Source: Sideroxydans sp. | Lineage (GTDB): Bacteria; Pseudomonadota; Gammaproteobacteria; Burkholderiales; Gallionellaceae | NCBI GenBank assembly: GCA_027310725.1 | Contig: DAIDAG010000040.1 | Span: 1-64,000 of the forward strand | Reading direction: 5' to 3' | Length of the DNA: 64,000 nucleotides | Shown here: positions 25,483 to 34,088 of the stretch, one piece after another | Layout of the letters: each line of letters starts with the position of its first letter | Position numbering within the stretch: the stretch's first letter is position 1 | Position numbers and translations under genes: made by a program | The notes under the pieces: generated by a model | Database searches by the model: none | Told to the model about the DNA's origin: nothing | Seen by the model: only the letters and a program-made list of their open reading frames with translations

Positions 25483-26112
25483 ATGACAAGTACTTCGAAC
25501 GATCGTCCAAACGCTGGTTCTGCTTCAGATGAAGTGACGGAAGTCGAATTGGTCGACGAAGACATTCTGGACGCAATGAAACACATTCCAGGCTATCTGG
25601 ATATTTCCACTGAAGACTTCAGGACGATCTATCACCTGGCTCATCGCCATGCGATGGGGCGCCTGTTCGATAATTTCAGGGCTGAAAGTCTCATGCGCAC
25701 GGGTATCGAGCCTTTGCTGCCCGGCATGTATCTCGACGAAGCAGCCAAAGCCCTCGTTCGGTCCGGCCTCAAGAGCCTGCCTGTCGTGGATGAAAACGGC
25801 CGCGTGACGGGAATGCTCACCGAGACTGATTTCCTTCGGCGACTGAAGGTAGATACTTTCCTGGAGCTGCTGCTGGCCATGCTGGATGAGTCTTTCGAAT
25901 TCAAGCATCGTTGTCATGAGACGCATGTGAGCGCAGCCATGACGATCCCGGCTATTACCGTGACCCGGGATGCCGGGTTCGCGGAGGTGGTCAGTGCGTT
26001 CCACAAGCATGACGGTCGAAGCACTCCCATCGTGGACAGCGAAGGCCGGTTGCTTGGCGTGCTGTTGCGCAAGGATTTCATTGCCGCATTTCATCAGGGA
26101 AGTCCCCGTTGA
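25483..26112 (+). CDS. Two-CBS-domain protein
   Basis: A 209-residue cytoplasmic protein with two CBS motifs (about residues 70-125, containing LVRSGLKSLPVVDENGRVTGML, and about 150-205, containing HKHDGRSTPIVDSEGRLLGVLL). Paired CBS modules bind adenine nucleotides and regulate partner proteins. The next gene, an HPP-family membrane protein, overlaps its stop by four bases, so the pair is translationally coupled. A regulator-plus-channel relationship is a reasonable inference. Confidence 0.85.
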   Translation: MTSTSNDRPNAGSASDEVTEVELVDEDILDAMKHIPGYLDISTEDFRTIYHLAHRHAMGRLFDNFRAESLMRTGIEPLLPGMYLDEAAKALVRSGLKSLPVVDENGRVTGMLTETDFLRRLKVDTFLELLLAMLDESFEFKHRCHETHVSAAMTIPAITVTRDAGFAEVVSAFHKHDGRSTPIVDSEGRLLGVLLRKDFIAAFHQGSPR

Positions 26113-26657
26113 AAATCCCTGAATACTTCAAAAAGATGAGTGGTTCTACACGAGGCAGTCCGCCTCGTGTCAGCAACTCCGAGATCATCTGGTCATGGAT
26201 CGGCGCATTCCTGGGCATGTCGGCGGTGGCCTGGGTGGATCACTTCTTTTTCGAAGGAACCGATCTGACTTTGATGATCGGTTCTTTCGGTGCTTCCGCC
26301 GTACTCATTTACGGTGCCATACGGAGCCCCCTTGCCCAGCCGCGCAACCTGCTGGGAGGGCACATCCTCTCTGCCCTTGTTGGCGTCACCTGCTGGAAGC
26401 TGTTCCAGCATTACCCCTGGCTCGCGGAAGCGATGGCGGTAGCCACTGCCATCGCGATCATGCATGCCACCAAAACGCTGCATCCGCCCGGCGCCGCCAC
26501 AAGCCTGATCGCGGTGATGGGATCCCCGGCGCTTCATAAACTGGGATACTGGTATGTATTGATACCCGCCACCCTGGGGCCCTTGATCATGCTGCTGGTG
26601 GCGGTGCTGGTTAACAACATTCCCGAGTCAAGACGCTATCCGGAAATCTGGTTTTGA
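26109..26657 (+). CDS. HPP-family membrane protein
   Basis: A 182-residue integral membrane protein with four predicted helices and the family signature LHPPGAATSLIAVMG; LIGSFGASAVLIYG-type segments also match (MIGSFGASAVLIYGAI). HPP proteins have been linked to nitrite transport in plastids and cyanobacteria; substrates in other bacteria are unproven. The start is TTG at 26109, overlapping the preceding stop as TTGA; an internal ATG (26136) is the alternative. Co-translated with the CBS protein. Confidence 0.85.
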   Translation: MKIPEYFKKMSGSTRGSPPRVSNSEIIWSWIGAFLGMSAVAWVDHFFFEGTDLTLMIGSFGASAVLIYGAIRSPLAQPRNLLGGHILSALVGVTCWKLFQHYPWLAEAMAVATAIAIMHATKTLHPPGAATSLIAVMGSPALHKLGYWYVLIPATLGPLIMLLVAVLVNNIPESRRYPEIWF

Positions 26658-26698
26658 CGCATCAGGAATTGAAGCTGGCGATTTTCCTGTCCGTGGCG

Positions 26699-27523
26699 TC
26701 AATTTGCATGATGCGCGTCTTCATATAAGGGCATCACCGTTGGCAGCAAGGCCTGTATCTGCTGGATGCGGTTTTCTTCGGCTGGGTGTGTGCTAAGGAA
26801 TTCAGGAGGCCGCCCGCCCCCCTTGCTGGCCTGTATCATCTTTTGCCACAGGCTGATGCCGGCGCGCGGATCGTACCCGGCGCGCGCGGCAAGTTCGAGG
26901 CCGATCCTGTCGGCCTCGCTCTCGTCGGTGCGGCTGAACTTGGTTGCGATGAAATTATCGTATCCGGCAGATGCCAGGTCTGCAGATCCTCCGCCGAAGC
27001 CGAGCAAAGCGGTCCCGATCCCAATCGCAGTCTGGGCAGCGATCGCCTGCGATACCTGTTCGCGCGAATGCTCGCGCAAGGCATGCGAAATCTCATGTCC
27101 CATCACGATGGCGATCTCGTCGTCGCTGAGGTGGAGCGTGTTGATCAATCCGGAATAGAACACGATCTTGCCGCCAGGCATGCAGAACGCGTTGAGTTCG
27201 TTGCTGCTGATGACGTTCACTTCCCATTTCCAGCCGGGCGCGTCCTGGCGGAACACGGCGGTCTGAGGTTCGATGCGGGCGGCCACTGCGCGAACGCGCT
27301 GGAGCATTGCACGGTCCTCATTCAACTTGCCTTTGCTGACGGCATCGGAAGTCAGTTTGGCATAGCTTTGTGCAGCCATCTGATCGAGTTTCTCGGAAGA
27401 AATAAGCATCAGCTGCGGACGGTCGGCACCCACCGCGCCACTGGCAGTCGTCGTCGTACATCCACCTAGTCCCCCCAATGACAAACCGATCAGAATGGTT
27501 GCAAGGGTTTGTAAGACTGACAT
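26699..27523 (-). CDS. M48-family metalloprotease lipoprotein
   Basis: A 274-residue zinc metallopeptidase of the LoiP/BepA-like periplasmic group. The signal peptide ends in a lipobox (GGLGGC, Cys 22). The catalytic motif is HEISH (H143, E144, H147), with the third ligand Glu in DESEADRIGLELAARAGYDP. It probably degrades or refolds envelope proteins, anchored to a membrane. The ATG at 27523 is preferred; a TTG three codons upstream is also possible. Convergent with the HPP gene. Confidence 0.88.
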   Translation of the reverse strand: MSVLQTLATILIGLSLGGLGGCTTTTASGAVGADRPQLMLISSEKLDQMAAQSYAKLTSDAVSKGKLNEDRAMLQRVRAVAARIEPQTAVFRQDAPGWKWEVNVISSNELNAFCMPGGKIVFYSGLINTLHLSDDEIAIVMGHEISHALREHSREQVSQAIAAQTAIGIGTALLGFGGGSADLASAGYDNFIATKFSRTDESEADRIGLELAARAGYDPRAGISLWQKMIQASKGGGRPPEFLSTHPAEENRIQQIQALLPTVMPLYEDAHHAN

Positions 27524-27647
27524 GATTTTCAATGTAAAAAGTAACGGACGAATAAATCGTACCGCATTTTATGGATGATGGTTAAGAACAGGCCATTGTT
27601 GAATTTATTCGCCCTGTTCAGGACGGCAGGCAATATTCAGCAAAGTT

Positions 27648-27953
27648 TTAAACCGGAATCGAGTGACTGTCGCGCCTGTCCAGGATTTTTCCGGTGTAAG
27701 CATCGACGCAAACCAGCCATGTGCTTAAACCGCGGGTAATTTCGACATGGTAAACGCTCCCGCTTTCTTTATCAGTCGAAACGGGAAGTTGTTCATTGGA
27801 TGTACCATCGGCACGATTGGCGGAATCGCGATTTGCAATGATCGTTCTGCAAAAATCGCCGTCCTCACATTCCCTCTGGTCACGTGCAAAACTGACTGTT
27901 GCAGTCAAAGCGATGATGCCCGCTGCTGCAGGAAATATCTTGAAAAAACCCAT
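27648..27953 (-). CDS. PepSY-like exported protein
   Basis: A 101-residue protein with a signal peptide (to about residue 23, SFA-RD). The C-terminal part (VYHVEITRGLSTWLVCVDAY, then TGKILDRR) matches the PepSY pattern of secreted protease-inhibitor-like domains. Three cysteines are in the mature protein (CEDGDFC and LVCVD). AGGAGAGG precedes the ATG. The role is unknown; it lies near, but is transcribed separately from, the M48 protease. Confidence 0.65.
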   Translation of the reverse strand: MGFFKIFPAAAGIIALTATVSFARDQRECEDGDFCRTIIANRDSANRADGTSNEQLPVSTDKESGSVYHVEITRGLSTWLVCVDAYTGKILDRRDSHSIPV

Positions 27954-28156
27954 TGTCTTCCTCTCCTGTGGAATTTATCGCCTGTCAGGCTTAAAAAACG
28001 CAAAACAAAACCATACGGCGAATACGAGTGCCATACCCAAAAATAGTTCCATCGAATTCGATTGCAGCTTGCCCGCTTCTGCAAATGCCCGGCCAGAATA
28101 ATTCCTGAATGTAAAATTCGGATGACAGCTTTGGTGTAAGCTGCAAAAAATCCATC

Positions 28157-28588
28157 ATGGAACAAATATCAGCCGCGAACATGAATTCCTTGCGCTCACC
28201 GGGTACATCTTTGATTGTAATTCTTGTTGCCGTCTGCCTGCTTTCCGGGTTCGGCGACATTTCGCACGACAAAAACTATGAGTGCGCGGGCAAGACCGAC
28301 AATGGAATGGTGCCTTATCGGGAATTCCCGTCCCTGCATTTTGAGGGGCGCCGATTGAAAATTTCCGGATCCGATATCTTTTCGACTTACCGCTACGAGA
28401 TTTGCGAAGCAAGTGATTCGCTTGTGACCTTCGCCACTCAGCAGGAAATATGTCATGCGGGGCCGGCGAGTCCAATCGCATCGAGCGCTTCAAAAGGATC
28501 TTTGAATACAGCGTCCGGGCTTTTGGAGATTATTGGCGCACAAGGGCTGCGTGGTGAGTACCAGTGCAAAGAGGTCGCTAAGAAATGA
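28157..28588 (+). CDS. Hypothetical exported protein
   Basis: A 143-residue protein not recognised. A hydrophobic segment at about residues 17-33 (TSLIVILVAVCLLSGFG) looks like a signal peptide or anchor. The mature part has four cysteines (YECAG, YEICEA, QEICHA, YQCKE), spaced as for two disulfides. The start could be 28157 or an ATG at 28181; neither has a strong ribosome site. Confidence 0.5.
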   Translation: MEQISAANMNSLRSPGTSLIVILVAVCLLSGFGDISHDKNYECAGKTDNGMVPYREFPSLHFEGRRLKISGSDIFSTYRYEICEASDSLVTFATQQEICHAGPASPIASSASKGSLNTASGLLEIIGAQGLRGEYQCKEVAKK

Positions 28589-29101
28589 TGATCACCGGGT
28601 ATCCAGGCGGCATGGCATCGATATCCCGGATCGGTCGCCTCGGGGAAGTTGGCGTAAAGCTTGGGAGAATATCCCATGGGCGAATTCGCTGACTGATCGC
28701 CAAACAATTGTGCCGATGGAATTCGGAATCTGAAAGCATGATTCGGGGCAGGCATTGCCGCGAAAGAATTGCAGGGTTCGCACGTGTTCCAAAGTTCCGG
28801 TTCCGCTCTTCCATACTCCCTTAATCCCCCGCATCTCCTGAAGAATCTTCCAGGAGATGGTCTTGCCCATCAATAACCCACAACCGGAAACACCGATCAT
28901 TTTTCGGGTGGCAAACACCGCCGAGTGCCCATTCGTTCCTTAAAAAACCGCTTCCATCTGTGTCGCCGGCAAACCGGACCGATTTCCATGCATACGCCAT
29001 ATGACGTATTCAGCTCGCGGTATGTATTTATCTAAACTGAGCCCGTATTTCGTTTGCACCCTGACCGATCAATTTTTTAATCAAACCCTAGGAGTACGAC
29101 A
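28589..29101. other. Gene-poor stretch upstream of the amide/urea island
   Basis: About 510 bases with no supported protein gene. It holds a bulged hairpin (arms CATCTCCTG at 28832-28840 and CAGGAGATG at 28851-28859) without a T-run, and at its right end the porin promoter with the 16-bp palindrome at 28993-29008. Confidence 0.5.
28993..29008. promoter_or_regulatory. 16-bp palindrome upstream of the porin gene
   Basis: TACGCCATATGACGTA is one base from the perfect palindrome TACGTCATATGACGTA. A second copy (13 of 16 identical) lies upstream of urtA at 30493-30508. The shared core ATGACGTATTCA extends beyond the palindrome at both places. A -10-like TATCTA begins 21 bp after the site. It is a candidate binding site for the cluster's LuxR-type response regulator. 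Confidence 0.5.
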
Positions 29102-30301
29102 ATGATACATAAATACTGCAGCAATTCGATCGTCGCCGGTAGACACTGGAAATCATTCATGGCGGGCTTTGCGGTACTGGCAAGTCTGACCGCTGCTTCG
29201 GCCAGCCATGCCGACCAGACCTTTCAAATGGGAGATGGCAAATCGTTGTCTTTGGGTTTTGGCCTGAGGAGCAGCTTTACCAGTTTGCAGGATGGTGCAC
29301 CCGACGGTGTATCGCGCTCAAAGACATTCAATGTCGACAACGCGCGTTTGTATATAAGCGGCCAGCTCAATGACATGATCAGGGGTACTTTGAATACCGA
29401 GCGGGATGCGGCGGGAAACATCGTTCTGATGGACGGGTTCACCGAGCTTGGGCTCAGCGACAATTTCAATGTCAGGGTCGGCAGATTGATACCGCCGTCC
29501 GACAGGTCGAACCTGGATGGTCCCTTCTATCTGAATGCCTGGGAGTTCCCCGGAGTGGTTTCGGCCTACCCCAATCTCGCGATAGGTCGCGACAACGGTA
29601 TGCTTGCCTGGGGTAAGCCGCTGGGAGGTGCGATCGTATACTCGGTCGGAACATTTACCGGACACAATGCCGTTGCGGGAGGTTCCAATGCTGCTGCCAA
29701 TCCGCTATATGCAGGCCGCCTGGCAATCAATTTCCTCGATCCGGAACCCGCACCGGCTTATTACACCGCGAGTACTTATTACGGATCCAAGGATATCCTG
29801 ACCGCCGCGATTGTCATGCAACATCAGAATGCCGGTGTAGGCTCATCTCCTGCAGCGCAGGGTAACTACAATTCCTGGAGTACCGACCTGTTGTTCGAGA
29901 AAAAGATCCCCGGCGATGGCGTGGTCACCGTGGAGGGTGCCTATTACAAGTATGGCCTGGGGGCGGTCGATTGCGGCTCGGGTGAGCCGGGCTCGGGTGT
30001 TTGTCCCGGAGGAACCAATGTGGGTGGTCTGGTCGCGGGGAAAGCTTATCTCGCGACCGTGGAATATATGTTCCCCGAACAAATCGGCGTTGGCAAGCTT
30101 CAGCCTTTCGTCAGACTCCAGAATTTCAATCGCGATGTGTCCCAGACGACAAACAAGCAAAGCGACATTGGCGTCAACTACGTCATGGATGGGCATAACG
30201 CACGCATCAGCGCGGTCTACTCGAAGCTGAGTGATACCCGGCTGGTTCCTTCCGCGGTCGATCGCAATCAATTCATAGTCGGTTACCAGTTCCAGTATTA
30301 A
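29102..30301 (+). CDS. Outer-membrane porin of the amide/urea cluster
   Basis: A 399-residue outer-membrane beta-barrel protein. The signal peptide cleaves after SHA (about residue 37). The mature chain shows alternating amphipathic strands (FNVRVGRLIPPSD, IVYSVGTFTG, ISAVYSKLSDTR) and ends in a terminal aromatic residue (GYQFQY), the usual signal for barrel assembly. It probably lets small amides or urea cross the outer membrane; this is inferred from the adjacent importer. CTAGGAG precedes the ATG. A terminator follows, so it is its own transcript. Confidence 0.82.
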   Translation: MIHKYCSNSIVAGRHWKSFMAGFAVLASLTAASASHADQTFQMGDGKSLSLGFGLRSSFTSLQDGAPDGVSRSKTFNVDNARLYISGQLNDMIRGTLNTERDAAGNIVLMDGFTELGLSDNFNVRVGRLIPPSDRSNLDGPFYLNAWEFPGVVSAYPNLAIGRDNGMLAWGKPLGGAIVYSVGTFTGHNAVAGGSNAAANPLYAGRLAINFLDPEPAPAYYTASTYYGSKDILTAAIVMQHQNAGVGSSPAAQGNYNSWSTDLLFEKKIPGDGVVTVEGAYYKYGLGAVDCGSGEPGSGVCPGGTNVGGLVAGKAYLATVEYMFPEQIGVGKLQPFVRLQNFNRDVSQTTNKQSDIGVNYVMDGHNARISAVYSKLSDTRLVPSAVDRNQFIVGYQFQY

Positions 30302-30329
30302 GAGCGATTCATGGTGGTGTTTCACTTCA

Positions 30330-30356
30330 AGCGGGGATATTCCCCGCTTTTTTTTT
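30330..30356 (+). terminator. Rho-independent terminator of the porin gene
   Basis: Stem AGCGGGGA / TCCCCGCT with a TAT loop, followed by nine T including the last stem base. It separates porin transcription from the ABC-importer operon. Confidence 0.9.
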
Positions 30357-30492
30357 GCGGCCGGAATAAGGCGGTGTGTTTCCTGGCGGCCGGTACAGCG
30401 AAAGGGCACGCCTGACGACGAACGCAAAGTCTTCCTGATTTTTGAAGTAAAGGCTTTGCGAGAGGCGTTGCCGCGTCAATGCGGAGGCCGTG

Positions 30493-30508
30493 TAAGTCAG
30501 ATGACGTA
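30493..30508. promoter_or_regulatory. 16-bp palindrome upstream of urtA
   Basis: TAAGTCAGATGACGTA, matching the porin site at 13 of 16 bases, followed by the same TTCA. It ends 106 bp before the urtA ATG (the porin site ends 93 bp before its ATG). A -10-like TTCTAT begins 21 bp after the site, the same offset as at the porin. Confidence 0.5.
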
Positions 30509-30614
30509 TTCATTGTCGGCCGCGGAAATTCTATTCTTCAACCATGGCTTGCAGGCGTATTTTTGATTCAAGCGTTGTTTGATTTTCCATACAAAACTTT
30601 AAGGAGTAATTGTC

Positions 30615-31904
30615 ATGTTAAGAAAAAAATCCAAGTCACCTACGTGGAATCGCGCAGGCCGTCCCGAAAATGTATCGTTCTTGCCTGTGCGCAAAACGGT
30701 GGCAAATGCAGTGGCTGCCACGCTGCTGATCGCGTTTGCCGGAAGCTCTTTCGGTGCAACACCGCCCACCTCTCAGGTCGACACGACACATCTGGCGGTC
30801 ACCGATACTGAAGTCATCGTGGGGCAGCTTCATTCGTCAACCGGAACCATGGCCATTTCGGAGACGGGGGCTATCGAAGCCGAGCGTCTGGCGATTGACC
30901 AGATCAACGCGATGGGCGGCGTCCTGGGAAGAAAGATAAAAGTCATTCAGGAGGATGGTGGCTCGGATTGGCCGACGTTTGCTGAGAAAGCAAAGAAGCT
31001 GCTGGAATCGGATCATGTGGCGGCGATATTCGGATGCTGGACATCGGCGTCGCGCAAGGCGGTACTTCCCGTTCTGGAACGCGATAACGGGCTCTTGTAC
31101 TACCCGACCTTTTATGAAGGACTGGAGCAATCCAAGAATGTCGTATACACGGGGCAAGAGGCCACGCAACAGGTGTTTGCCGGCCTGGATTGGGTAGCAA
31201 AAACAAAAGGGTCGAAGACTTATTACCTGATCGGCTCGGACTACATCTGGCCGCGCACAACCATGAAGCTGGCGCGCAAATACATTGAAACCGTATTGCA
31301 CGGGACCGTCGTGGGCGAAGAGTACGCCGCTCTCGGAAGCACCGATTTCGGCTCGACGATCAACAAGATCCGCCTGAAAAAGCCAGACGTGATTTATGCC
31401 GCCGTCGTGGGTGGATCGAACGTGTCCTGGTTCAAGCAACTCAAAGCCGCAGGCATCACCGGAAAAGATCACACATTGCTTACATTGTCAGTGACCGAGG
31501 ATGAGGCCAACGGCATCGGCGGCGAGAATCTGCTCGGATTCTATTCGGCAATGAAATACTTTCAGTCCCTCGACACACCCGGCAACAAGGAATTCGTGAA
31601 GAAGTTCAAGGCCAAGTGGGGAGCCGGTGCACCTATCGGCGACGTGACTCAGGCGGGTTACGAAGGTCCCTGGTTGTGGAAGGCTGCGGTTGAAAAGGCA
31701 GGCAGCTTTGATACGGACAAAGTCGTGAAGGCCGAGGAAAGCGGTCAGATCAGCTTCGATGCCCCGGAGGGAATGGTCTACCTGGAGAGCAATCACCACC
31801 TTAAGACCCGTTTGCGGATAGGCGAATGGCGCGCGGACGGTCAGGCCGACATTGTGTACACGTCTGACTACATCATGCCCAATCCTTTCCCCAAAGGTTA
31901 TTGA
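30615..31904 (+). CDS. urtA: Urea/short-chain amide ABC transporter, substrate-binding protein
   Basis: A 429-residue periplasmic binding protein of the UrtA/FmdD family. A long signal peptide ends near FGA-TP (about residue 48). The family core follows: VIVGQLHSSTGTMAISETG, AIFGCWTSASRKAVLPVLER, LLYYPTFYEGLEQSKNVVYTG and GGENLLGFYSAMKYF. It captures urea or, given the formamidase and amidase genes, short amides such as formamide. It heads the import operon; a hairpin after it (31914-31946) may keep its mRNA more abundant than the permease part. FmdD is the alternative name. Confidence 0.9.
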   Translation: MLRKKSKSPTWNRAGRPENVSFLPVRKTVANAVAATLLIAFAGSSFGATPPTSQVDTTHLAVTDTEVIVGQLHSSTGTMAISETGAIEAERLAIDQINAMGGVLGRKIKVIQEDGGSDWPTFAEKAKKLLESDHVAAIFGCWTSASRKAVLPVLERDNGLLYYPTFYEGLEQSKNVVYTGQEATQQVFAGLDWVAKTKGSKTYYLIGSDYIWPRTTMKLARKYIETVLHGTVVGEEYAALGSTDFGSTINKIRLKKPDVIYAAVVGGSNVSWFKQLKAAGITGKDHTLLTLSVTEDEANGIGGENLLGFYSAMKYFQSLDTPGNKEFVKKFKAKWGAGAPIGDVTQAGYEGPWLWKAAVEKAGSFDTDKVVKAEESGQISFDAPEGMVYLESNHHLKTRLRIGEWRADGQADIVYTSDYIMPNPFPKGY

Positions 31905-31913
31905 TCCGGCACC

Positions 31914-31946
31914 GGTCATCCGTCGTGCAGCGAACGATGGATGACC
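31914..31946. other. Intercistronic hairpin between urtA and urtB
   Basis: Arms GGTCATCC (31914-31921) and GGATGACC (31939-31946) with further pairing inside (TCGT/ACGA). There is no T-run. Hairpins after binding-protein genes of ABC operons commonly protect the upstream mRNA and allow excess binding protein. Confidence 0.55.
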
Positions 31947-31990
31947 GATCACGTCAGCAAAATCGAATTTAAGTCATTGGAGATATTGTA

Positions 31991-32914
31991 ATGGGCGGTT
32001 ATTCGATATCGGATTTATGGTCAATCGTGGTCATGCAGGGCTTCTCCGGCTTGAGCCTGTTCAGCGTGCTGTTGTTGATGGCGCTCGGCCTCGCGATCAT
32101 CTTCGGGCAAATGGGCGTCATCAATATGGCTCACGGTGAATTCATGACGATCGGGGCATACACGATCTATTTGTTCTCGAAAGTGACGGAACAATACTTC
32201 CCGGCTTTGATGCCCTACTATTTTGTGATCGCCATATTCGCGGCTTTCGGCATCGCTTTCGCAGCGGGATACCTGGTCGAATATCTGCTGATCAGGCATC
32301 TGTACAAACGTCCGCTGGATACGCTGCTGGCAACCTGGGGCCTGAGTCTGATCATGCAGCAGATATTCCGCACCGTGTTCGGGGCGCGCGAGGTCAGCGC
32401 AACCCTGCCGGACTGGCTGATGGGTTCATGGAAACCCACGCCGGATATCGACATACCTCTTAACGGCCTTTTCGTTATGGGCATCTCTGTCGTTGTGACT
32501 GCAGCAGTCATTCTCTTTCTCTACCGTTCCACCTGGGGGCTCAGGGTTCGCGCAACGACCCAGAACCGGGTCATGGCCGGCTCGGTCGGCATCAACACAA
32601 AGAAGATCGACCGGGTTACTTTTGCAGTCGGATGCGGAATAGCGGGCATCGCGGGTGCGACCTTCACCACGATCGCATCGACCGGCCCCACCAGCGGCTC
32701 CCTGTATATCGTCGACACATTTTTAGTGGTGGTGTTTGGCGGTGCGGGCAGCGTGGTCGGTACCGTCTCGTCGGCATTCTCGATTGCCCAGGCGCAATCG
32801 ATCCTGACATTTTTCCTGACCAATGCCATGGGCAAGGTGGTCACTTTGCTCACGATCATCATCATCCTGATGTTGCGACCCGAAGGCTTGTTCACCAGCA
32901 AGGTAAGAAAATAG
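31991..32914 (+). CDS. urtB: Urea/amide ABC transporter permease, first subunit
   Basis: A 307-residue inner-membrane permease of the branched-chain/urea ABC family, with about eight helices. Family motifs include LGLAIIFGQMGVINMAHGEF, TWGLSLIMQQIFRTVFGARE, RVRATTQNRVMAGSVGIN and VVFGGAGSVVGTVSSA. It pairs with UrtC to form the channel. It follows urtA by 86 bp and urtC by context; the length is that of the short form of UrtB, without the N-terminal extension some species have. Confidence 0.9.
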   Translation: MGGYSISDLWSIVVMQGFSGLSLFSVLLLMALGLAIIFGQMGVINMAHGEFMTIGAYTIYLFSKVTEQYFPALMPYYFVIAIFAAFGIAFAAGYLVEYLLIRHLYKRPLDTLLATWGLSLIMQQIFRTVFGAREVSATLPDWLMGSWKPTPDIDIPLNGLFVMGISVVVTAAVILFLYRSTWGLRVRATTQNRVMAGSVGINTKKIDRVTFAVGCGIAGIAGATFTTIASTGPTSGSLYIVDTFLVVVFGGAGSVVGTVSSAFSIAQAQSILTFFLTNAMGKVVTLLTIIIILMLRPEGLFTSKVRK

Positions 32915-32933
32915 ATTGAGTAAAGGAAAAACC

Positions 32934-34088
32934 ATGAATGCTTTCTACAGTAATTGGCTGGGCGGAAAAAAGGGTGCAATCGAACTTGCGATATTGGCGG
33001 CGTTCATCTTTATCGTAATGCCCCTGTGGCTGGACATCTTCCGACTGAATCTGGTCGGCAAATACCTGACTTACGCATTTGCGGCGGTGGGACTGGTGAT
33101 GGTCTGGGGCTATGGCGGGATTCTAAGTCTCGGTCAGGGCGTCTTCTTCGGTTTGGGCGGCTACTGCATGGCCATGTACCTCAAGCTGGAAGCCTCCGAT
33201 CCGGTAAGCACGGCCCATCAGACCACGCCCGGCATTCCGGATTTCATGGACTGGAATCAGGTGACTCAATTGCCCTTGTTCTGGGAACCGTTCCACAGCC
33301 TGATCTTTACGCTTGCTGCGGTCATCATGGTTCCGCTCGTTCTGGCCTATGTGATCAGCACCGCGATGTTCAAGAGACGGGTCGGCGGAGTCTATTTCTC
33401 GATCATTACCCAGGCAATCGCGGCGATCCTGACGATCCTTGTCGTGGGGCAGCAAGGCATGACCGGCGGAATCAACGGGATCACCGACCTCAAGACGCTG
33501 CACGGCTGGAACATAAACACGGAATCCGCGAAGTACATCCTGTATTACGTCAATGGCGCACTGTTGCTCGGCGTGATCATGCTGTGCCGCTTCATTCTTT
33601 CATCCAAGTTCGGACGTCTGCTGCTTGCGATGCGCGACAAGGAAGACCGGGTCAGATTTTCCGGCTATGACGTCGCCAACTTCAAGATTTTCACCTTCAG
33701 CATGGGGGCGATGATCTCGGCCATCGGCGGGGCCATGTTCATCCTGCAGGTCGGATTCATGTCTCCCTCGCTGATCGGCATTGTGCCTTCGATAGAGATG
33801 GTGATCTTTGCGGCGATCGGCGGGCGGGTCTCCCTGGTCGGGGCGGTCTATGGGACCCTGCTGGTCAATTACGGAAAATCGGCATTCTCGGAATCGTTCC
33901 CTTCGCTCTGGCTGTTGTTCATGGGCGCGCTGTTTATCGGCGTCGTCATGTTCTTTCCCAATGGCCTGGCTGGTTTATACGATGTCTATTTGAAGGGAAG
34001 GGTGGAAAGCCTGGCGGGGAAATTCAAAAAGAAAAATCCCCCGGCCATATTAACCCCGGCTAAAACGGAGCTTCAAAATGAGCTATGA
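32934..34088 (+). CDS. urtC: Urea/amide ABC transporter permease, second subunit
   Basis: A 384-residue inner-membrane permease with many helices and UrtC motifs: WGYGGILSLGQGVFFGLGGY, GVYFSIITQAIAAILTILVV, MRDKEDRVRFSGYDVANFK and AAIGGRVSLVGAVYGTLLVN. It forms the channel with UrtB. The ATG at 32934 is preceded by AAAGGA; the frame is open from a TTG at 32916. Its end overlaps the urtD start by 11 bases. Confidence 0.9.
   Translation: MNAFYSNWLGGKKGAIELAILAAFIFIVMPLWLDIFRLNLVGKYLTYAFAAVGLVMVWGYGGILSLGQGVFFGLGGYCMAMYLKLEASDPVSTAHQTTPGIPDFMDWNQVTQLPLFWEPFHSLIFTLAAVIMVPLVLAYVISTAMFKRRVGGVYFSIITQAIAAILTILVVGQQGMTGGINGITDLKTLHGWNINTESAKYILYYVNGALLLGVIMLCRFILSSKFGRLLLAMRDKEDRVRFSGYDVANFKIFTFSMGAMISAIGGAMFILQVGFMSPSLIGIVPSIEMVIFAAIGGRVSLVGAVYGTLLVNYGKSAFSESFPSLWLLFMGALFIGVVMFFPNGLAGLYDVYLKGRVESLAGKFKKKNPPAILTPAKTELQNEL

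Larger units (their letters stand above)
30302..30614. other. Intergenic region between porin and urtA
   Basis: About 310 bases without a gene. It contains the porin terminator (30330-30356) and the urtA promoter region with the 16-bp palindrome (30493-30508). AAGGAG before urtA is at its right end. Confidence 0.6.
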
